DNA of 34,128 nucleotides from an uncultured Prevotella sp. GTDB lineage: Bacteria; Bacteroidota; Bacteroidia; Bacteroidales; Bacteroidaceae. This document shows positions 24,158 to 32,752 of the stretch, one piece after another (within the stretch, counting starts at the first letter, position 1; every line of letters begins with the position of its first letter). A model generated the notes under the pieces. The model was not told the DNA's origin and did not search any database. It worked only from the letters and a program-made list of their open reading frames with translations. A program made the translations under genes and the position numbers. The stretch spans positions 1-34,128 of the forward strand of contig CAMVSV010000026.1 in the NCBI GenBank assembly GCA_947170265.1, written 5' to 3'.

Positions 24158-25243
24158 ATGGGAAAGATAATACTTACAGGCGACCGCCCAACAGGAAAAC
24201 TCCATCTGGGACACTATGTGGGCTCGCTTCGCCGTCGTGTGCAGCTGCAGGAAGAGGGCAACTACGACCGTATGTTCGTGTTCATGGCTGACGTGCAGGC
24301 TCTCACCGACAATGCCGATAACCCCGAGAAAATACGACAGAACATCATTGAGGTGGCTCTCGACTATCTCTCTGCCGGACTTGACCCGCAGAAATGCGTG
24401 TTGTTCATACAAAGCCAGATACCCGAGCTTGCTGAGCTCACCACCTATCTGATGAATCTCATCACTGTGAGCCGCGTGCAGCGCAACCCCACGGTGAAGA
24501 CAGAGATAAAGATGAGAAACTTTGAGGCAAACATTCCGTTGGGATTCTTCTGCTATCCGGTGAGCCAGGCTGCCGACATCACTCTCTTCAAAGCCACTAC
24601 CGTGCCGGCAGGTGAAGACCAGGAACCCATGCTCGAGGTAACTCGCGAGCTCGTGCGCCGTTTCAACCAAACCTATGCTCCGGTGCTCGTTGAACCAAAC
24701 ATCATGTTGCCGGAGAACCAAACGGCACGCCGTCTGCCGGGTACCGACGGTAAGGAGAAGATGTCGAAGAGTCTCGGCAACTGCATCTACCTCAGTGACA
24801 GTGCCGAGGACGTATGGCAGAAGGTGCGCTCAATGTATACCGACCCTACCCATGTGAACCTCAACGACCCGGGGCATGTGGAGGGCAACGCCGTGTTCAC
24901 ATATCTTGACGCATTCTCTACCGATGCCGACTTTGCGGAGTTCCTACCTGAATACAACAACCTTGACGAGCTCAAGGAACACTACACCCGTGGTGGACTG
25001 GGCGACATGAAATGCAAGAAGTTCCTCAATCAGGTGCTCAACAAGATGCTGGAGCCTTTGCGTCAGCGTCGTGCAGAATATGAGAAGGACATACCCGAGA
25101 TATTCAACATTCTGAAGCGTGGCACCGACGAGGCTCGTGCCGTGGCAGCACAGACCATGGACGAGGTGCGCAATGCCATGCGTATAAACTACTTCACCGA
25201 CGAGGAACTCATTCGTCAGCAGTCGGAAAAGTTCGCAAAGTAA
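24158..25243 (+). CDS. trpS: Tryptophan--tRNA ligase
   Basis: The 361-residue class I synthetase charges tRNA-Trp. The HIGH-type motif is HLGH (residues 16-19) within TGDRPTGKLHLGHYVGSL, and KMSKS is intact at 201-205. GDRPTGKLH, IQSQIPELAELTTYLMNL and AQTMDEVRNAMRINYF closely resemble the streptococcal-type TrpRS as I recall it, rather than the shorter E. coli type. The start at 24158 gives the usual MGKIILTGDRPTGK. It is the last gene of the rightward run and is closed by the strong terminator at 25271-25308. Confidence 0.96.
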   Translation: MGKIILTGDRPTGKLHLGHYVGSLRRRVQLQEEGNYDRMFVFMADVQALTDNADNPEKIRQNIIEVALDYLSAGLDPQKCVLFIQSQIPELAELTTYLMNLITVSRVQRNPTVKTEIKMRNFEANIPLGFFCYPVSQAADITLFKATTVPAGEDQEPMLEVTRELVRRFNQTYAPVLVEPNIMLPENQTARRLPGTDGKEKMSKSLGNCIYLSDSAEDVWQKVRSMYTDPTHVNLNDPGHVEGNAVFTYLDAFSTDADFAEFLPEYNNLDELKEHYTRGGLGDMKCKKFLNQVLNKMLEPLRQRRAEYEKDIPEIFNILKRGTDEARAVAAQTMDEVRNAMRINYFTDEELIRQQSEKFAK

Positions 25244-25270
25244 CACTCTCTTTAATATATATACATAAAA

Positions 25271-25308
25271 AAACGCGGAAGGTTTCAATGTACCTTCCGC
25301 GTTTTTTT
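25271..25308. terminator. Strong bidirectional terminator after trpS
   Basis: A 13-bp stem AAACGCGGAAGGT/ACCTTCCGCGTTT with an 8-nt loop is flanked by an A run on the left and seven T on the right. It serves trpS on the plus strand and the leftward GH16-peptide unit on the minus strand. Confidence 0.92.
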
Positions 25309-25325
25309 GTGCTTATGATAGATGG

Positions 25326-25562
25326 TCAGTCTTCCCAGATGTTGAATGACAGTGGTGGCTGAACCTCTTCGGTGTCTGTGTCGATGCCTTCTTCTCCAAC
25401 ATTGTTGGCAAGCGTGTTTTGCTTGGCGGCACCGTCGCCGTCGTAAACGGAGTCGCTGATCAGTCCACCGGGACCGTCCATCAGCTTTGCTGCCGTGGTT
25501 ACGATCTCGGTGGAGGGAGAGATATATTCTTTCATTTCTTTTTCAGTCATTGTGTTGTTCAT
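25326..25562 (-). CDS. Small 78-residue peptide coupled to the GH16 gene
   Basis: The peptide is not a named family I can place. Its layout MTEKEMKEYISPSTEIVTT resembles the many short Bacteroidota proteins that start with a charged helix and YI-x-P-x-x-E(V/I)V. LMDGPGG, then a small-residue acidic region with DSVYDGDGAAKQ, and finally PPLSFNIWED follow. There is no classical signal peptide and no cysteine. The ATG lies 2 nt after the GH16 stop, so translation is probably coupled, and it shares the transcript and the terminator at 25271-25308. A start at Met5 (25550) is possible. A double-glycine-type leader (LMDGPGG) is one reading; a small regulatory or secreted peptide is another. Confidence 0.6.
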   Translation of the reverse strand: MNNTMTEKEMKEYISPSTEIVTTAAKLMDGPGGLISDSVYDGDGAAKQNTLANNVGEEGIDTDTEEVQPPLSFNIWED

Positions 25563-25564
25563 GC

Positions 25565-28500
25565 TTATTTGTTTCTTATCACAATCTTCTTTCCGTTGAT
25601 GATATACACACCGTCGGGCAGATTGAGAAGGTTGGCTTCGGTAGAACGGTCGGCAACCTTCTTGCCGTCGATGCTGTAAACGGGGAGGAGCTTCTTTATC
25701 ATGTCGTCGCTCATGGTGCGTATGCCGTTGGTGCCGTCCTGCTCACCGTCGTCAGGCGTCGTTCCATTGATGGGCTCGTCGCTGATGAGAATGTTTATCT
25801 TTGCCGGAGTGACATCATTGGCAGCGAAATAGCTGCGGAAGGGGAGCACCCTGCCGCCTACCGATAGACGTATGGAGAAGTTTTCTTTGTCGGTTTGTCC
25901 TCCCGGTATCACATAGATATTGTCTTCGGCTGTTGTGTTGATGGTCTGATATGTGCCGGCGAGGGCAAAGTCGGTTGTCGATGATGTCTGCGGAGTGAGG
26001 GTCATCGTCACGTTGCCACCGGAGGTGAGTGTATACTCCTCGGGCTTGGTATCGAACCACAGCAGATAAGGCACGTTGGCTTCGAGCGATAGCGTTCCGG
26101 CTGACTCTTCCACCTTCTGGAAGGTGAGCGTTAGGGTGCCGTTGTCCTCGTTCTGTGCATTCAGTGTGTAAGCCTCAGGCTTGTTCTCTGTGATGATGGT
26201 GGGGAAGGGCAGCACCTGTGTGGCCCATGCTCCAGCCGTTATGTTGCGGCTCACATAGCTTGCCGAGCTGTAGATGGGAGCAAGACTGGTGTTGAGGCTG
26301 TAGTCCTTGGTCTTGCTTCCGTTGCTGTCGGTGAAGGTCAGACCAGAGCTGTTGCCCACATAGCTGCCATTATCTTCGTAAACGGCATTTACTGTGGTCA
26401 TCTGTGTGGTCTGCTCTTGAGTAGCCACAAAGAATGTGTTGGGATTTTGCAGCTCATTGTTGGCTAATGCGAAATCACCGGAGGCAATGGTTACACCCGT
26501 AACATCATAGGCATTGCCTTTTACCTGAGAGTCAATATTCTTGAAGTCAGTGTCTGTCCATGTGCCAGTAAGCTTGTGTATGCCATTGGCATCTGCTCCT
26601 TCATCGTGCAAGTCTCCCGATTCGGCAATATATGGAGATTTTATGGTGTAGTATACATATTCAGATATGTTGTCACCATTATTCTGCTCAATCCACTTTG
26701 CACGGAATTTCAGAGTCGTTCCATAATCATATCCCGTAAGTGTTTGAGGCATTACGCCTACTTCTCTGAATCCGGTGGTCTCGTCCCAAAGCCATGGCCC
26801 TGTGAGTCCAACGAAATCAGTGGGATTTGTGCATGTGAAGTTTATTGTAACGTCGGTGCCGTTTTGTGTAATCTCGTAGGTGTATTTCAGACCATGGGAT
26901 GTTTCACCGCTGTTCACTTCAGGTACTACAACTTCTTCTTCCTCTGTGGTGACGTTCAATGCTGTTGAACGTGCGGAAGTGTTTCCAGCTGCGTCGGCGG
27001 CTGTTGCTGTCACGGCGTATGTCGTTCCGGCGGTCAGTCCGGTGATGTTGTAAGTGGCTGTTGCTCCGCTGTTGCCTGTTGTCGTTCCCACTTCAGCTCC
27101 ATTCACATATATGGTATATGTTATCGTGCCTTCGCTGTTGTCAGTGGAGGTGAGCTGCACCGTTGCACTGGTTTGTGTAGCTGTGCCGCTGAGCGTCACC
27201 GTGGGCACCGATGGTGCTGTCTCGTCAGTGGGCTCAGGTGTTGCCTCCTGTGTAGTTATGTTCAGCGCTGTCGATGCAGCTGATGTGTTTCCTGCGGCAT
27301 CGGTGGCTGTTGCCGTGATGCTGTAGGTGGTGGCTGCCGTGAGACCGGTGAGGTTGTATGTGGCTGTTGCTCCGCTGTTGCCCTTCACCGTTCCATCCTT
27401 CACATTATTTATATATATGGTATATGTGATCTGTCCTTCGCTGTCATCGGTAGCCGAGAGATTTATTGAGGCTGTCGTCTGTGTGGTTGTGCCGTTGAGT
27501 GTCACTGTAGGCACCGATGGTGCTGTCTCGTCTTCGTTCTCTTCTTCCGTGGCAGGATTGAGGTTACGATAGAAGAACACGTTGTCGAACATCAGTTCGT
27601 TGCCATTTCGCGTTCCCGCATTGAAGTTGAGCAGGTCGCCGCTGTAGGCATTTGCGGTGCCACTGGAGAGCAGATGTCCCGATGTGGCAAGCTCCTTGAG
27701 CTTCGATACAGGTATGTCGAAGCTATACCATTCTCCGTCTCTTCTGAAGTCGGTCTTGAAGCTTGCGTCACCACCTGTTCCAATGTTGAATGTGGCATCG
27801 TCGCCAACCTTTATCGTGTAGTTCACATGGGTGAGATAGTCGCTGCTCTTCATGGCGAAGTGCAGGTAGTATTCATGTCCGTTGGCATCAACATCCTCGA
27901 GCATAGACAGGTCGGCAGCTGCGCCGGTGAACTGATAAACCACGTTTCCCCAACCCTTGGAGCCAAGTCGGAAGGAGTGGTAGGCTTCGTTGTAGCCGAA
28001 AGAGTTGTTGCCTGAAGATGTGGTCTCCTCAAAGGTGGGCTGTGGCGGGTTCTCATAGTCAGTCCGCCAGACGTTGAGTGCCGGCACTCCGTTGTAGTCT
28101 TTAAGAATCTTGCCGTTCATCTGAGCCTTAACCTGGTCGCTCACGTCAATGATCACATAGTTGTCGCCATCGTTGAAATTGAATGTCGAGGTTCCTGCGC
28201 TCATGGCTTCAGACACATATTTGCCGAGCACAGTCTCAGTGTCTGAACCGGTGTTGGGGTCTTTGGTGTCGTTCTTGTAGAAGAACACGTTGTCAAATTG
28301 CAGCTGGTTGCCTGCTTTTCCGCCGGAGTTTATAGTTATAAGGTTGTCGTTGAACGCTGCCGCATTGGTGAACAGCGGGTCAGCCATGAGCATGAGGGCT
28401 TTCACTGGAATGTCGAAGGCATACCAGTTGCCATCGCGCTTGTAGTCGCCCAGGCTCGGCAGCGAGCTGGTTTTCTTTCCGATGATGAACTGTGTGTTGC

Positions 28501-30523
28501 CTATGGCTATGGTTTGTCCCACATGCTTTATGTAGTCGTCGCCTTTCATTGCGAAGTGAAGCCAGAAGGTGTCGTCAACGATGCTCATGTCGCGAGGCGT
28601 TTCAAACTTCACTCCCAGTCCCGACCATCCTTTGTTTGCCACGATAAGGCTGTTGTAGCCCTCGTTGAAGCCGAAGGAGTTTGTCTCGCCCGCAGAAGAA
28701 ACCTCTGTATAGGTGTTTTCCCAGTTGTACAGTGCTTGGTTCGTTCCGTCAACGTTGTAGTCGGCAAGGATTTTCCCCGTCATCCTGTTTTTTACCTCCG
28801 GGCTGACAATGATGGGCACATAGTTGTAGCCATTGGTGAAGTCGAAGGTTGTAGTGCCGTTGTTCAGTGCCTCCGAGCCGTATGCACCGAGCGATGTCTG
28901 GGTGTCGGTGGTTGGTATGTCGGGTATTGCTGTCGTAGCCTTGTAGAAGAACACGTTGTCAAACTTCAGTGGTGTGCCTCCGAAGCTGCCGCTGCTGAAT
29001 GCCAGCACGTTGTCTGCATAGTTGGCAGCACCGGTGAAAAGCTCGCCTGATGGAGTTAGTGTCTTTATCCATTTTACAGGTATGTCGAAATAATACCAGC
29101 GGTTGTCGCGCTTATAGTCGCCCAACGATGGGTTGGTGCCGTCGCTGTATCCAATGATGAAGTTTGCGTTGCCCACCGTGACGGTATGGCTGCGGTGCAG
29201 GTCTATGTCGTTGCCTTTCATGGCAAAGTGCAGTATGTAGCTGTCGTCAATCATCGACAGGTCCTTGCCGGAGCCTTCCTGGGAGGCGAAGCCCAGTCCT
29301 GACCATCCCACCGTGCCCACGGTGAACGAGTTGTAGCCTTCAGCAAAGCCAAAGGAGTTTACTCCCGTTGATGCCGCAGCATTATAGGTATTTTCCCATA
29401 TATACAGGAAGTTCTGCACGTTGTCAACGTTGTAGTTCTTCAGTGTGCGGTCGCTGAGCATCTCCGTCACACCTGTGCTGGTGCTTATGAGCACATAGTC
29501 GGTGCCTTTGGTCTTGTCGAAGGTGTAGTTTCCGTTGTCGTCAACGGCGAGAGAACCAAACTGGCCGATGTCGGTGTCGGGGTCGTTGCCAATCTTGTCG
29601 CTGCTGCTCTCGTCCTCGTCTTCCACCAGAAAGGTATATTCCTCGTTGCCTGCCGGCTGGCATATCCTCACCCAGTCTACCAACATCTCTGCCGGTCTGT
29701 CGTTTGTGATGGCAGTGATGCCTGCGGGGTCGTAAATCTGTGGGAACATTCCGCCTACTGCAAGGTTGAACAATATGTGGAAATTCTTGTGGAAGTAGTA
29801 GCCTGTACTTTTGTCGGTGCTCTTGTCGGTAATGCCTATGGTGTAGTAAGGCGTTTCATAAATGCCGCCCTTGTCGCGGTCTACATACATGGTGATGGCT
29901 GTTTCCGACCAAATCAGAGTGAAGGTATGGTAGTTGCCGTCCTGCAAGCTGCCGTAGTTGGCTTGTGAAACGCCATAGTTGGGATATCCTCCGTTCTCAT
30001 AGTATCCCCAGTGGCATGCTCCGTTGAAGAACGACTCCTGCGTGCCGTTGTTGATACCCGTCACGTTTCCCATCTCCAATACGTCAACCTCACCGCATTG
30101 CGGCCATGGGTTTGTGTCGATGTTCTCACCAAGCATCCAGAAGGCGGGCCACAGACCGTTGGCGGTCTTCGGAAGCTTGATGCTTGCTTCAAGTTTGCCG
30201 TGGGTGAAGAACACTTTGTGCTTCGAGTTGATGCGTCCGGAGGTGAAGCTCTTTCCTCCGTTGGCGGTACGCGATGCCGTGAGCACGAGGTTTCCGTTGC
30301 TTACGCTCACGCCTTCGGGACCGTAGTATTGCAACTCGTTGTTGCCTCCTCCGCTGCTGTTTTGTTCAATGTTCCAGTAGCTGGTGTTGAGGGCCGTGCC
30401 CGTGAAGTCGTCGCGCCACACCTCAGCCCAACTGCTGTCATCGGTTTGTGCCGACACTGGATTGATTGCCATGGCAGCCAGCGACAATGTCGCTACCAAT
30501 AGCAGTTGTCGTTTTTTATTCAT
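25565..30523 (-). CDS. Secreted GH16 beta-glucanase with triple unknown repeat, two FN3 domains and T9SS tail
   Basis: The 1652-residue protein is a modular enzyme. Residues 1-26 are a signal peptide (cut after VSAQ). Residues about 30-290 form a GH16 domain of laminarinase type with GEVDVLEMGN. Glu145 is the expected nucleophile and Glu150 the acid/base, with Trp-rich WPAFWMLGE before them, so beta-1,3- or mixed-linkage glucan hydrolysis is likely. Three tandem modules of about 210-220 residues follow (318-528, 543-750, 764-986), each with NSFG(F/Y)xE, GW(S/G), LHFAMK, RDxxWYxFDIPV and FDNVFFYK or FDNVFFYR. Two FN3 domains of about 70% identity lie at 998-1092 and 1099-1194. A beta-rich region of unknown type runs to about 1600. 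The end, LPVYSIDGKKVADRS...GVYIINGKKIVIRNK, is a T9SS type A sorting domain. Surface attachment or release through the T9SS is expected. Confidence 0.92.
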   Translation of the reverse strand: MNKKRQLLLVATLSLAAMAINPVSAQTDDSSWAEVWRDDFTGTALNTSYWNIEQNSSGGGNNELQYYGPEGVSVSNGNLVLTASRTANGGKSFTSGRINSKHKVFFTHGKLEASIKLPKTANGLWPAFWMLGENIDTNPWPQCGEVDVLEMGNVTGINNGTQESFFNGACHWGYYENGGYPNYGVSQANYGSLQDGNYHTFTLIWSETAITMYVDRDKGGIYETPYYTIGITDKSTDKSTGYYFHKNFHILFNLAVGGMFPQIYDPAGITAITNDRPAEMLVDWVRICQPAGNEEYTFLVEDEDESSSDKIGNDPDTDIGQFGSLAVDDNGNYTFDKTKGTDYVLISTSTGVTEMLSDRTLKNYNVDNVQNFLYIWENTYNAAASTGVNSFGFAEGYNSFTVGTVGWSGLGFASQEGSGKDLSMIDDSYILHFAMKGNDIDLHRSHTVTVGNANFIIGYSDGTNPSLGDYKRDNRWYYFDIPVKWIKTLTPSGELFTGAANYADNVLAFSSGSFGGTPLKFDNVFFYKATTAIPDIPTTDTQTSLGAYGSEALNNGTTTFDFTNGYNYVPIIVSPEVKNRMTGKILADYNVDGTNQALYNWENTYTEVSSAGETNSFGFNEGYNSLIVANKGWSGLGVKFETPRDMSIVDDTFWLHFAMKGDDYIKHVGQTIAIGNTQFIIGKKTSSLPSLGDYKRDGNWYAFDIPVKALMLMADPLFTNAAAFNDNLITINSGGKAGNQLQFDNVFFYKNDTKDPNTGSDTETVLGKYVSEAMSAGTSTFNFNDGDNYVIIDVSDQVKAQMNGKILKDYNGVPALNVWRTDYENPPQPTFEETTSSGNNSFGYNEAYHSFRLGSKGWGNVVYQFTGAAADLSMLEDVDANGHEYYLHFAMKSSDYLTHVNYTIKVGDDATFNIGTGGDASFKTDFRRDGEWYSFDIPVSKLKELATSGHLLSSGTANAYSGDLLNFNAGTRNGNELMFDNVFFYRNLNPATEEENEDETAPSVPTVTLNGTTTQTTASINLSATDDSEGQITYTIYINNVKDGTVKGNSGATATYNLTGLTAATTYSITATATDAAGNTSAASTALNITTQEATPEPTDETAPSVPTVTLSGTATQTSATVQLTSTDNSEGTITYTIYVNGAEVGTTTGNSGATATYNITGLTAGTTYAVTATAADAAGNTSARSTALNVTTEEEEVVVPEVNSGETSHGLKYTYEITQNGTDVTINFTCTNPTDFVGLTGPWLWDETTGFREVGVMPQTLTGYDYGTTLKFRAKWIEQNNGDNISEYVYYTIKSPYIAESGDLHDEGADANGIHKLTGTWTDTDFKNIDSQVKGNAYDVTGVTIASGDFALANNELQNPNTFFVATQEQTTQMTTVNAVYEDNGSYVGNSSGLTFTDSNGSKTKDYSLNTSLAPIYSSASYVSRNITAGAWATQVLPFPTIITENKPEAYTLNAQNEDNGTLTLTFQKVEESAGTLSLEANVPYLLWFDTKPEEYTLTSGGNVTMTLTPQTSSTTDFALAGTYQTINTTAEDNIYVIPGGQTDKENFSIRLSVGGRVLPFRSYFAANDVTPAKINILISDEPINGTTPDDGEQDGTNGIRTMSDDMIKKLLPVYSIDGKKVADRSTEANLLNLPDGVYIINGKKIVIRNK
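26942..27532 (-). repeat. Direct repeat encoding the two FN3 domains
   Basis: Two adjacent stretches of roughly 285-305 bp inside the GH16 gene encode near-duplicate fibronectin type III domains. Both begin DETAPSVPTVTL and both contain GNSGATATYN and DAAGNTSA. The DNA is also similar, for example GGCACCGATGGTGCTGTCTC in both, suggesting a recent duplication. Confidence 0.8.
27566..29572 (-). repeat. Three tandem copies of an unknown 210-220 residue module in the GH16 protein
   Basis: The modules map to 28940-29572, 28274-28897 and 27566-28234. They share an ordered set of motifs: LGxYxSEA or LGQFGSLA, a TFxF strand, LKNYN/LADYN/LKDYN, NSFGFxEGYNS or NSFGYNEAYHS, LHFAMK, FxIG, RDxxWYxFDIPV and FDNVFFYK or FDNVFFYR. 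They are more diverged from each other than the two FN3 domains are. A carbohydrate-binding role is plausible from position only. Confidence 0.8.
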
Positions 30524-30564
30524 ACTTATAGTTACGTTAGATAATGATAGTTGATATTTGCTGA

Positions 30565-30595
30565 CAAAGATACTAAATATTGTCGGAACTACAAC
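30565..30595 (-). promoter_or_regulatory. Promoter of the GH16-peptide unit
   Basis: On the minus strand GTTG (30595-30592), 19 nt, then TATCTTTG (30572-30565). The leader would be about 35 nt to the ATG at 30523. Confidence 0.8.
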
Positions 30596-30634
30596 AAATT
30601 AAATTGGAAAAGCTTTTTGTTGTGGCTCTGTGAG

Positions 30635-31819
30635 TTATGGTGTATGGTTGACAGCGCTCTGTATTATGGGTGCCATCCTTTGGAGAGCTTCGGTGAGTTG
30701 CGCCCGTGGACATGCAATGTTCAACCTGATGTAGCCTTCGCCGGAGGTGGAGCCATACATCGTTCCGCTGTTAACCTTCACCTTGGCTTCGGAGAGAAGC
30801 CTGCGGGTGAGCTCGTCGCTCGTGAGCGACGTGGCGGTAATGTCTATCCATGGCAGATAGGTGCCTTCCATGCGCAACACGTTGAGTGCTGGCAGGTTAT
30901 CTTTGATGAACGTCTTCAGGGTGAGGTAGTTCTCCCAGATGTAGCCGTTGAGCTGTTGCAGCCATTCCTCGCCGTGGTTGTAGGCAGCTTCGAGGGCTAT
31001 GGGACCGAAGGGATTTACGTCGCATACCTCGTTGATGTTCACTGCGCGGTTTATCTTTCTGCGCCACTCTGCATTCTTGCAAATGATGTTTGCAGTCTGC
31101 AATCCTGCAATATTAAACGACTTGGATGGTGAGTTGAGCGTTATGCTGTTGTCCTGACAGGAGGTGCTCACGGCAGCAAAGGGAGTGAACACATGTCCCG
31201 GCATCACAAGTTCGCAGTGTATCTCGTCGCTCACCACCGTGACATTGTGGCGGAGACAGATGTCGTTCATCCTCTGTAGCTCGTCTCTGGTCCATACCCT
31301 TCCTGCCGGGTTATGAGGATTGCACAGCAGGAACACTGTCACCTTCTCGTCGGCACACCGTCTCTCGAAATCGTCGAAGTCAACCTCGTAGCTGTCGGCA
31401 GTGCGGCGCAGCGGGCTTTCTTCCACCTGACAGCCGTTGTTGGTTATCGACGAGAAGAAACAGTTGTATACAGGTGTCATCACAAGTACCTTCTCGCCGG
31501 GCATGGTGAGGGCCTTGATGACACACGACACCGCGGGCACCACTCCCGTGGTATAGATTATCCATTCGGGGTTGATGGTCCATTGGTGGCGGCGGCTGAA
31601 CCAGTTGACAATGGCTTGGTAGTAGCTCGGCATTACCATGGTGTAGCCGAACACGCCGTGGCTCACCCGCTTGGCAAGAGCTTCGGTAATGGCGGGTGCC
31701 ACACGGAAGTCCATGTCGGCAACCCACATGGGTATGACCTCTGGGTCGTGGGCTTCGTCCCACTTGTAACAGCCTGAGCCTTGTCGGTTGGCCGGTGTGT
31801 CGAAATCGTATTTCTGCAT
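30635..31819 (-). CDS. PatB/MalY-type PLP aminotransferase (putative C-S lyase)
   Basis: The 394-residue fold-type I PLP enzyme is of the MalY/PatB branch, whose characterised members are cystathionine beta-lyases that split C-S bonds of cystathionine or cysteine. The N-terminus MQKYDFDTPANRQGSGCYKWD and MWVADMDF are family marks. The PLP region shows CNPHNPAGRVW and SDEIHCELV, and the Schiff-base lysine is Lys233 in NSPSKSFNIAGLQ. The enzyme is cytoplasmic, 13 nt downstream of the DUF3737 gene and probably in the same transcript. Whether it acts in methionine synthesis or cysteine breakdown cannot be told here, as no other sulfur gene is near. Confidence 0.9.
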   Translation of the reverse strand: MQKYDFDTPANRQGSGCYKWDEAHDPEVIPMWVADMDFRVAPAITEALAKRVSHGVFGYTMVMPSYYQAIVNWFSRRHQWTINPEWIIYTTGVVPAVSCVIKALTMPGEKVLVMTPVYNCFFSSITNNGCQVEESPLRRTADSYEVDFDDFERRCADEKVTVFLLCNPHNPAGRVWTRDELQRMNDICLRHNVTVVSDEIHCELVMPGHVFTPFAAVSTSCQDNSITLNSPSKSFNIAGLQTANIICKNAEWRRKINRAVNINEVCDVNPFGPIALEAAYNHGEEWLQQLNGYIWENYLTLKTFIKDNLPALNVLRMEGTYLPWIDITATSLTSDELTRRLLSEAKVKVNSGTMYGSTSGEGYIRLNIACPRAQLTEALQRMAPIIQSAVNHTP

Positions 31820-31832
31820 GGGTATATGGGTG

Positions 31833-32678
31833 TTATAGTCGTGTCTCTATTATGCAGCTGTGGGGTGCTTTGGCATATTGGTCGTAGGTGATGGTGCCAA
31901 TGCTGTCGGCAATGATGTGTCCCGACAGTGGGTTCTTTATCTCGGTGATGGCTCCGTTGATGGTTGCCTCCACGTCGCTGTCTTCAAAGATACGGTCGCA
32001 GGCAGCGTCGAAGGTGCAGTCTTCCAGTCTCAGGCGGGTGGCATAGCACAGGGGTTGCTCGCCTGCAATGTGGCAGCGCACGAGTCTTACGTTGTCGGAA
32101 TGCCATGCGAGATACTCACCGTCAATCACCGAGTCGTAGATGGTAACGTTTCTGCATTCCCAGAACGAGTCCTTGGTGGTGATGCGTGCATTGTGTATCT
32201 CCACGTTCTCGCAGTATTGGAACACATACTTGGAGTCGCTCACGAGTCCGTCAACATACACGTCCTTGCAATACATGAAAGGATAGGTGCCGTCGTGTAG
32301 CTCCACGTTCTTTATCTTCAGGTTGCTGATGTTCCAGAAGGTCTCGTCGGCATCGTTGATGGTGACATTCTCAAGGGTGAGGTTTTTCATCTCCCGAAAC
32401 AGCTTAGGAGCGTCAATGACGGTGTTGCGCATGGTCATGTCGTTGCTGTACCATATTGCCGAGCGTGCTCCCGGCTCAAACTTGCAGTTGGTGATGAGGC
32501 TGCCGTCGACGTGCCACCATGGATATTTACCTATGAACAGGCAAGCGTCTGCTTCAATGTTCCGGCAGCATTTTATTCCCGACTCACCGTCGGTGATGGT
32601 TATGTTCTTGAGCATGGTGTCGTGGATGCCGAACAGCGGTCGCTCGCCACCAAACTCCTTGTTGCTTATAGTTGTCAT
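31833..32678 (-). CDS. DUF3737 family beta-helix protein
   Basis: The 281-residue protein opens with ISNKEFGGERPLFG, the usual DUF3737 start, and contains FxGxxSAxWYSN-like and CKDVYVDG segments. Short turns repeat roughly every 20 residues (NLTLENVTI, NLKIKNVEL, NVEIHNARI, NVTIYDSVI, NVRLVRCHI), as in a right-handed parallel beta helix. It has no signal peptide, so it is probably cytoplasmic, and its biochemical role is unknown. The start at 32678 (MTTISNKEF) is chosen because the longer frame from 32705 would begin inside the mdh terminator hairpin. The next gene, 13 nt downstream, is the PatB-type lyase, a pairing that suggests a shared pathway. Confidence 0.85.
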   Translation of the reverse strand: MTTISNKEFGGERPLFGIHDTMLKNITITDGESGIKCCRNIEADACLFIGKYPWWHVDGSLITNCKFEPGARSAIWYSNDMTMRNTVIDAPKLFREMKNLTLENVTINDADETFWNISNLKIKNVELHDGTYPFMYCKDVYVDGLVSDSKYVFQYCENVEIHNARITTKDSFWECRNVTIYDSVIDGEYLAWHSDNVRLVRCHIAGEQPLCYATRLRLEDCTFDAACDRIFEDSDVEATINGAITEIKNPLSGHIIADSIGTITYDQYAKAPHSCIIETRL

Positions 32679-32693
32679 TATGGGAAAATGAAA

Positions 32694-32734
32694 GCGCGAG
32701 AACATTACTCCATGCCGGAGTGATGTGCTCGCGC
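32694..32734 (-). terminator. Terminator of mdh
   Basis: An 18-bp stem with one mismatch (GCGCGAG...CTCGCGC outside, ACTCC/GGAGT-type inside) is followed on the minus strand by TTTCATTTT. It lies just 16 nt before the DUF3737 start codon. Confidence 0.8.
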
Positions 32735-32752
32735 ATTTCTATGTGTGAATTG

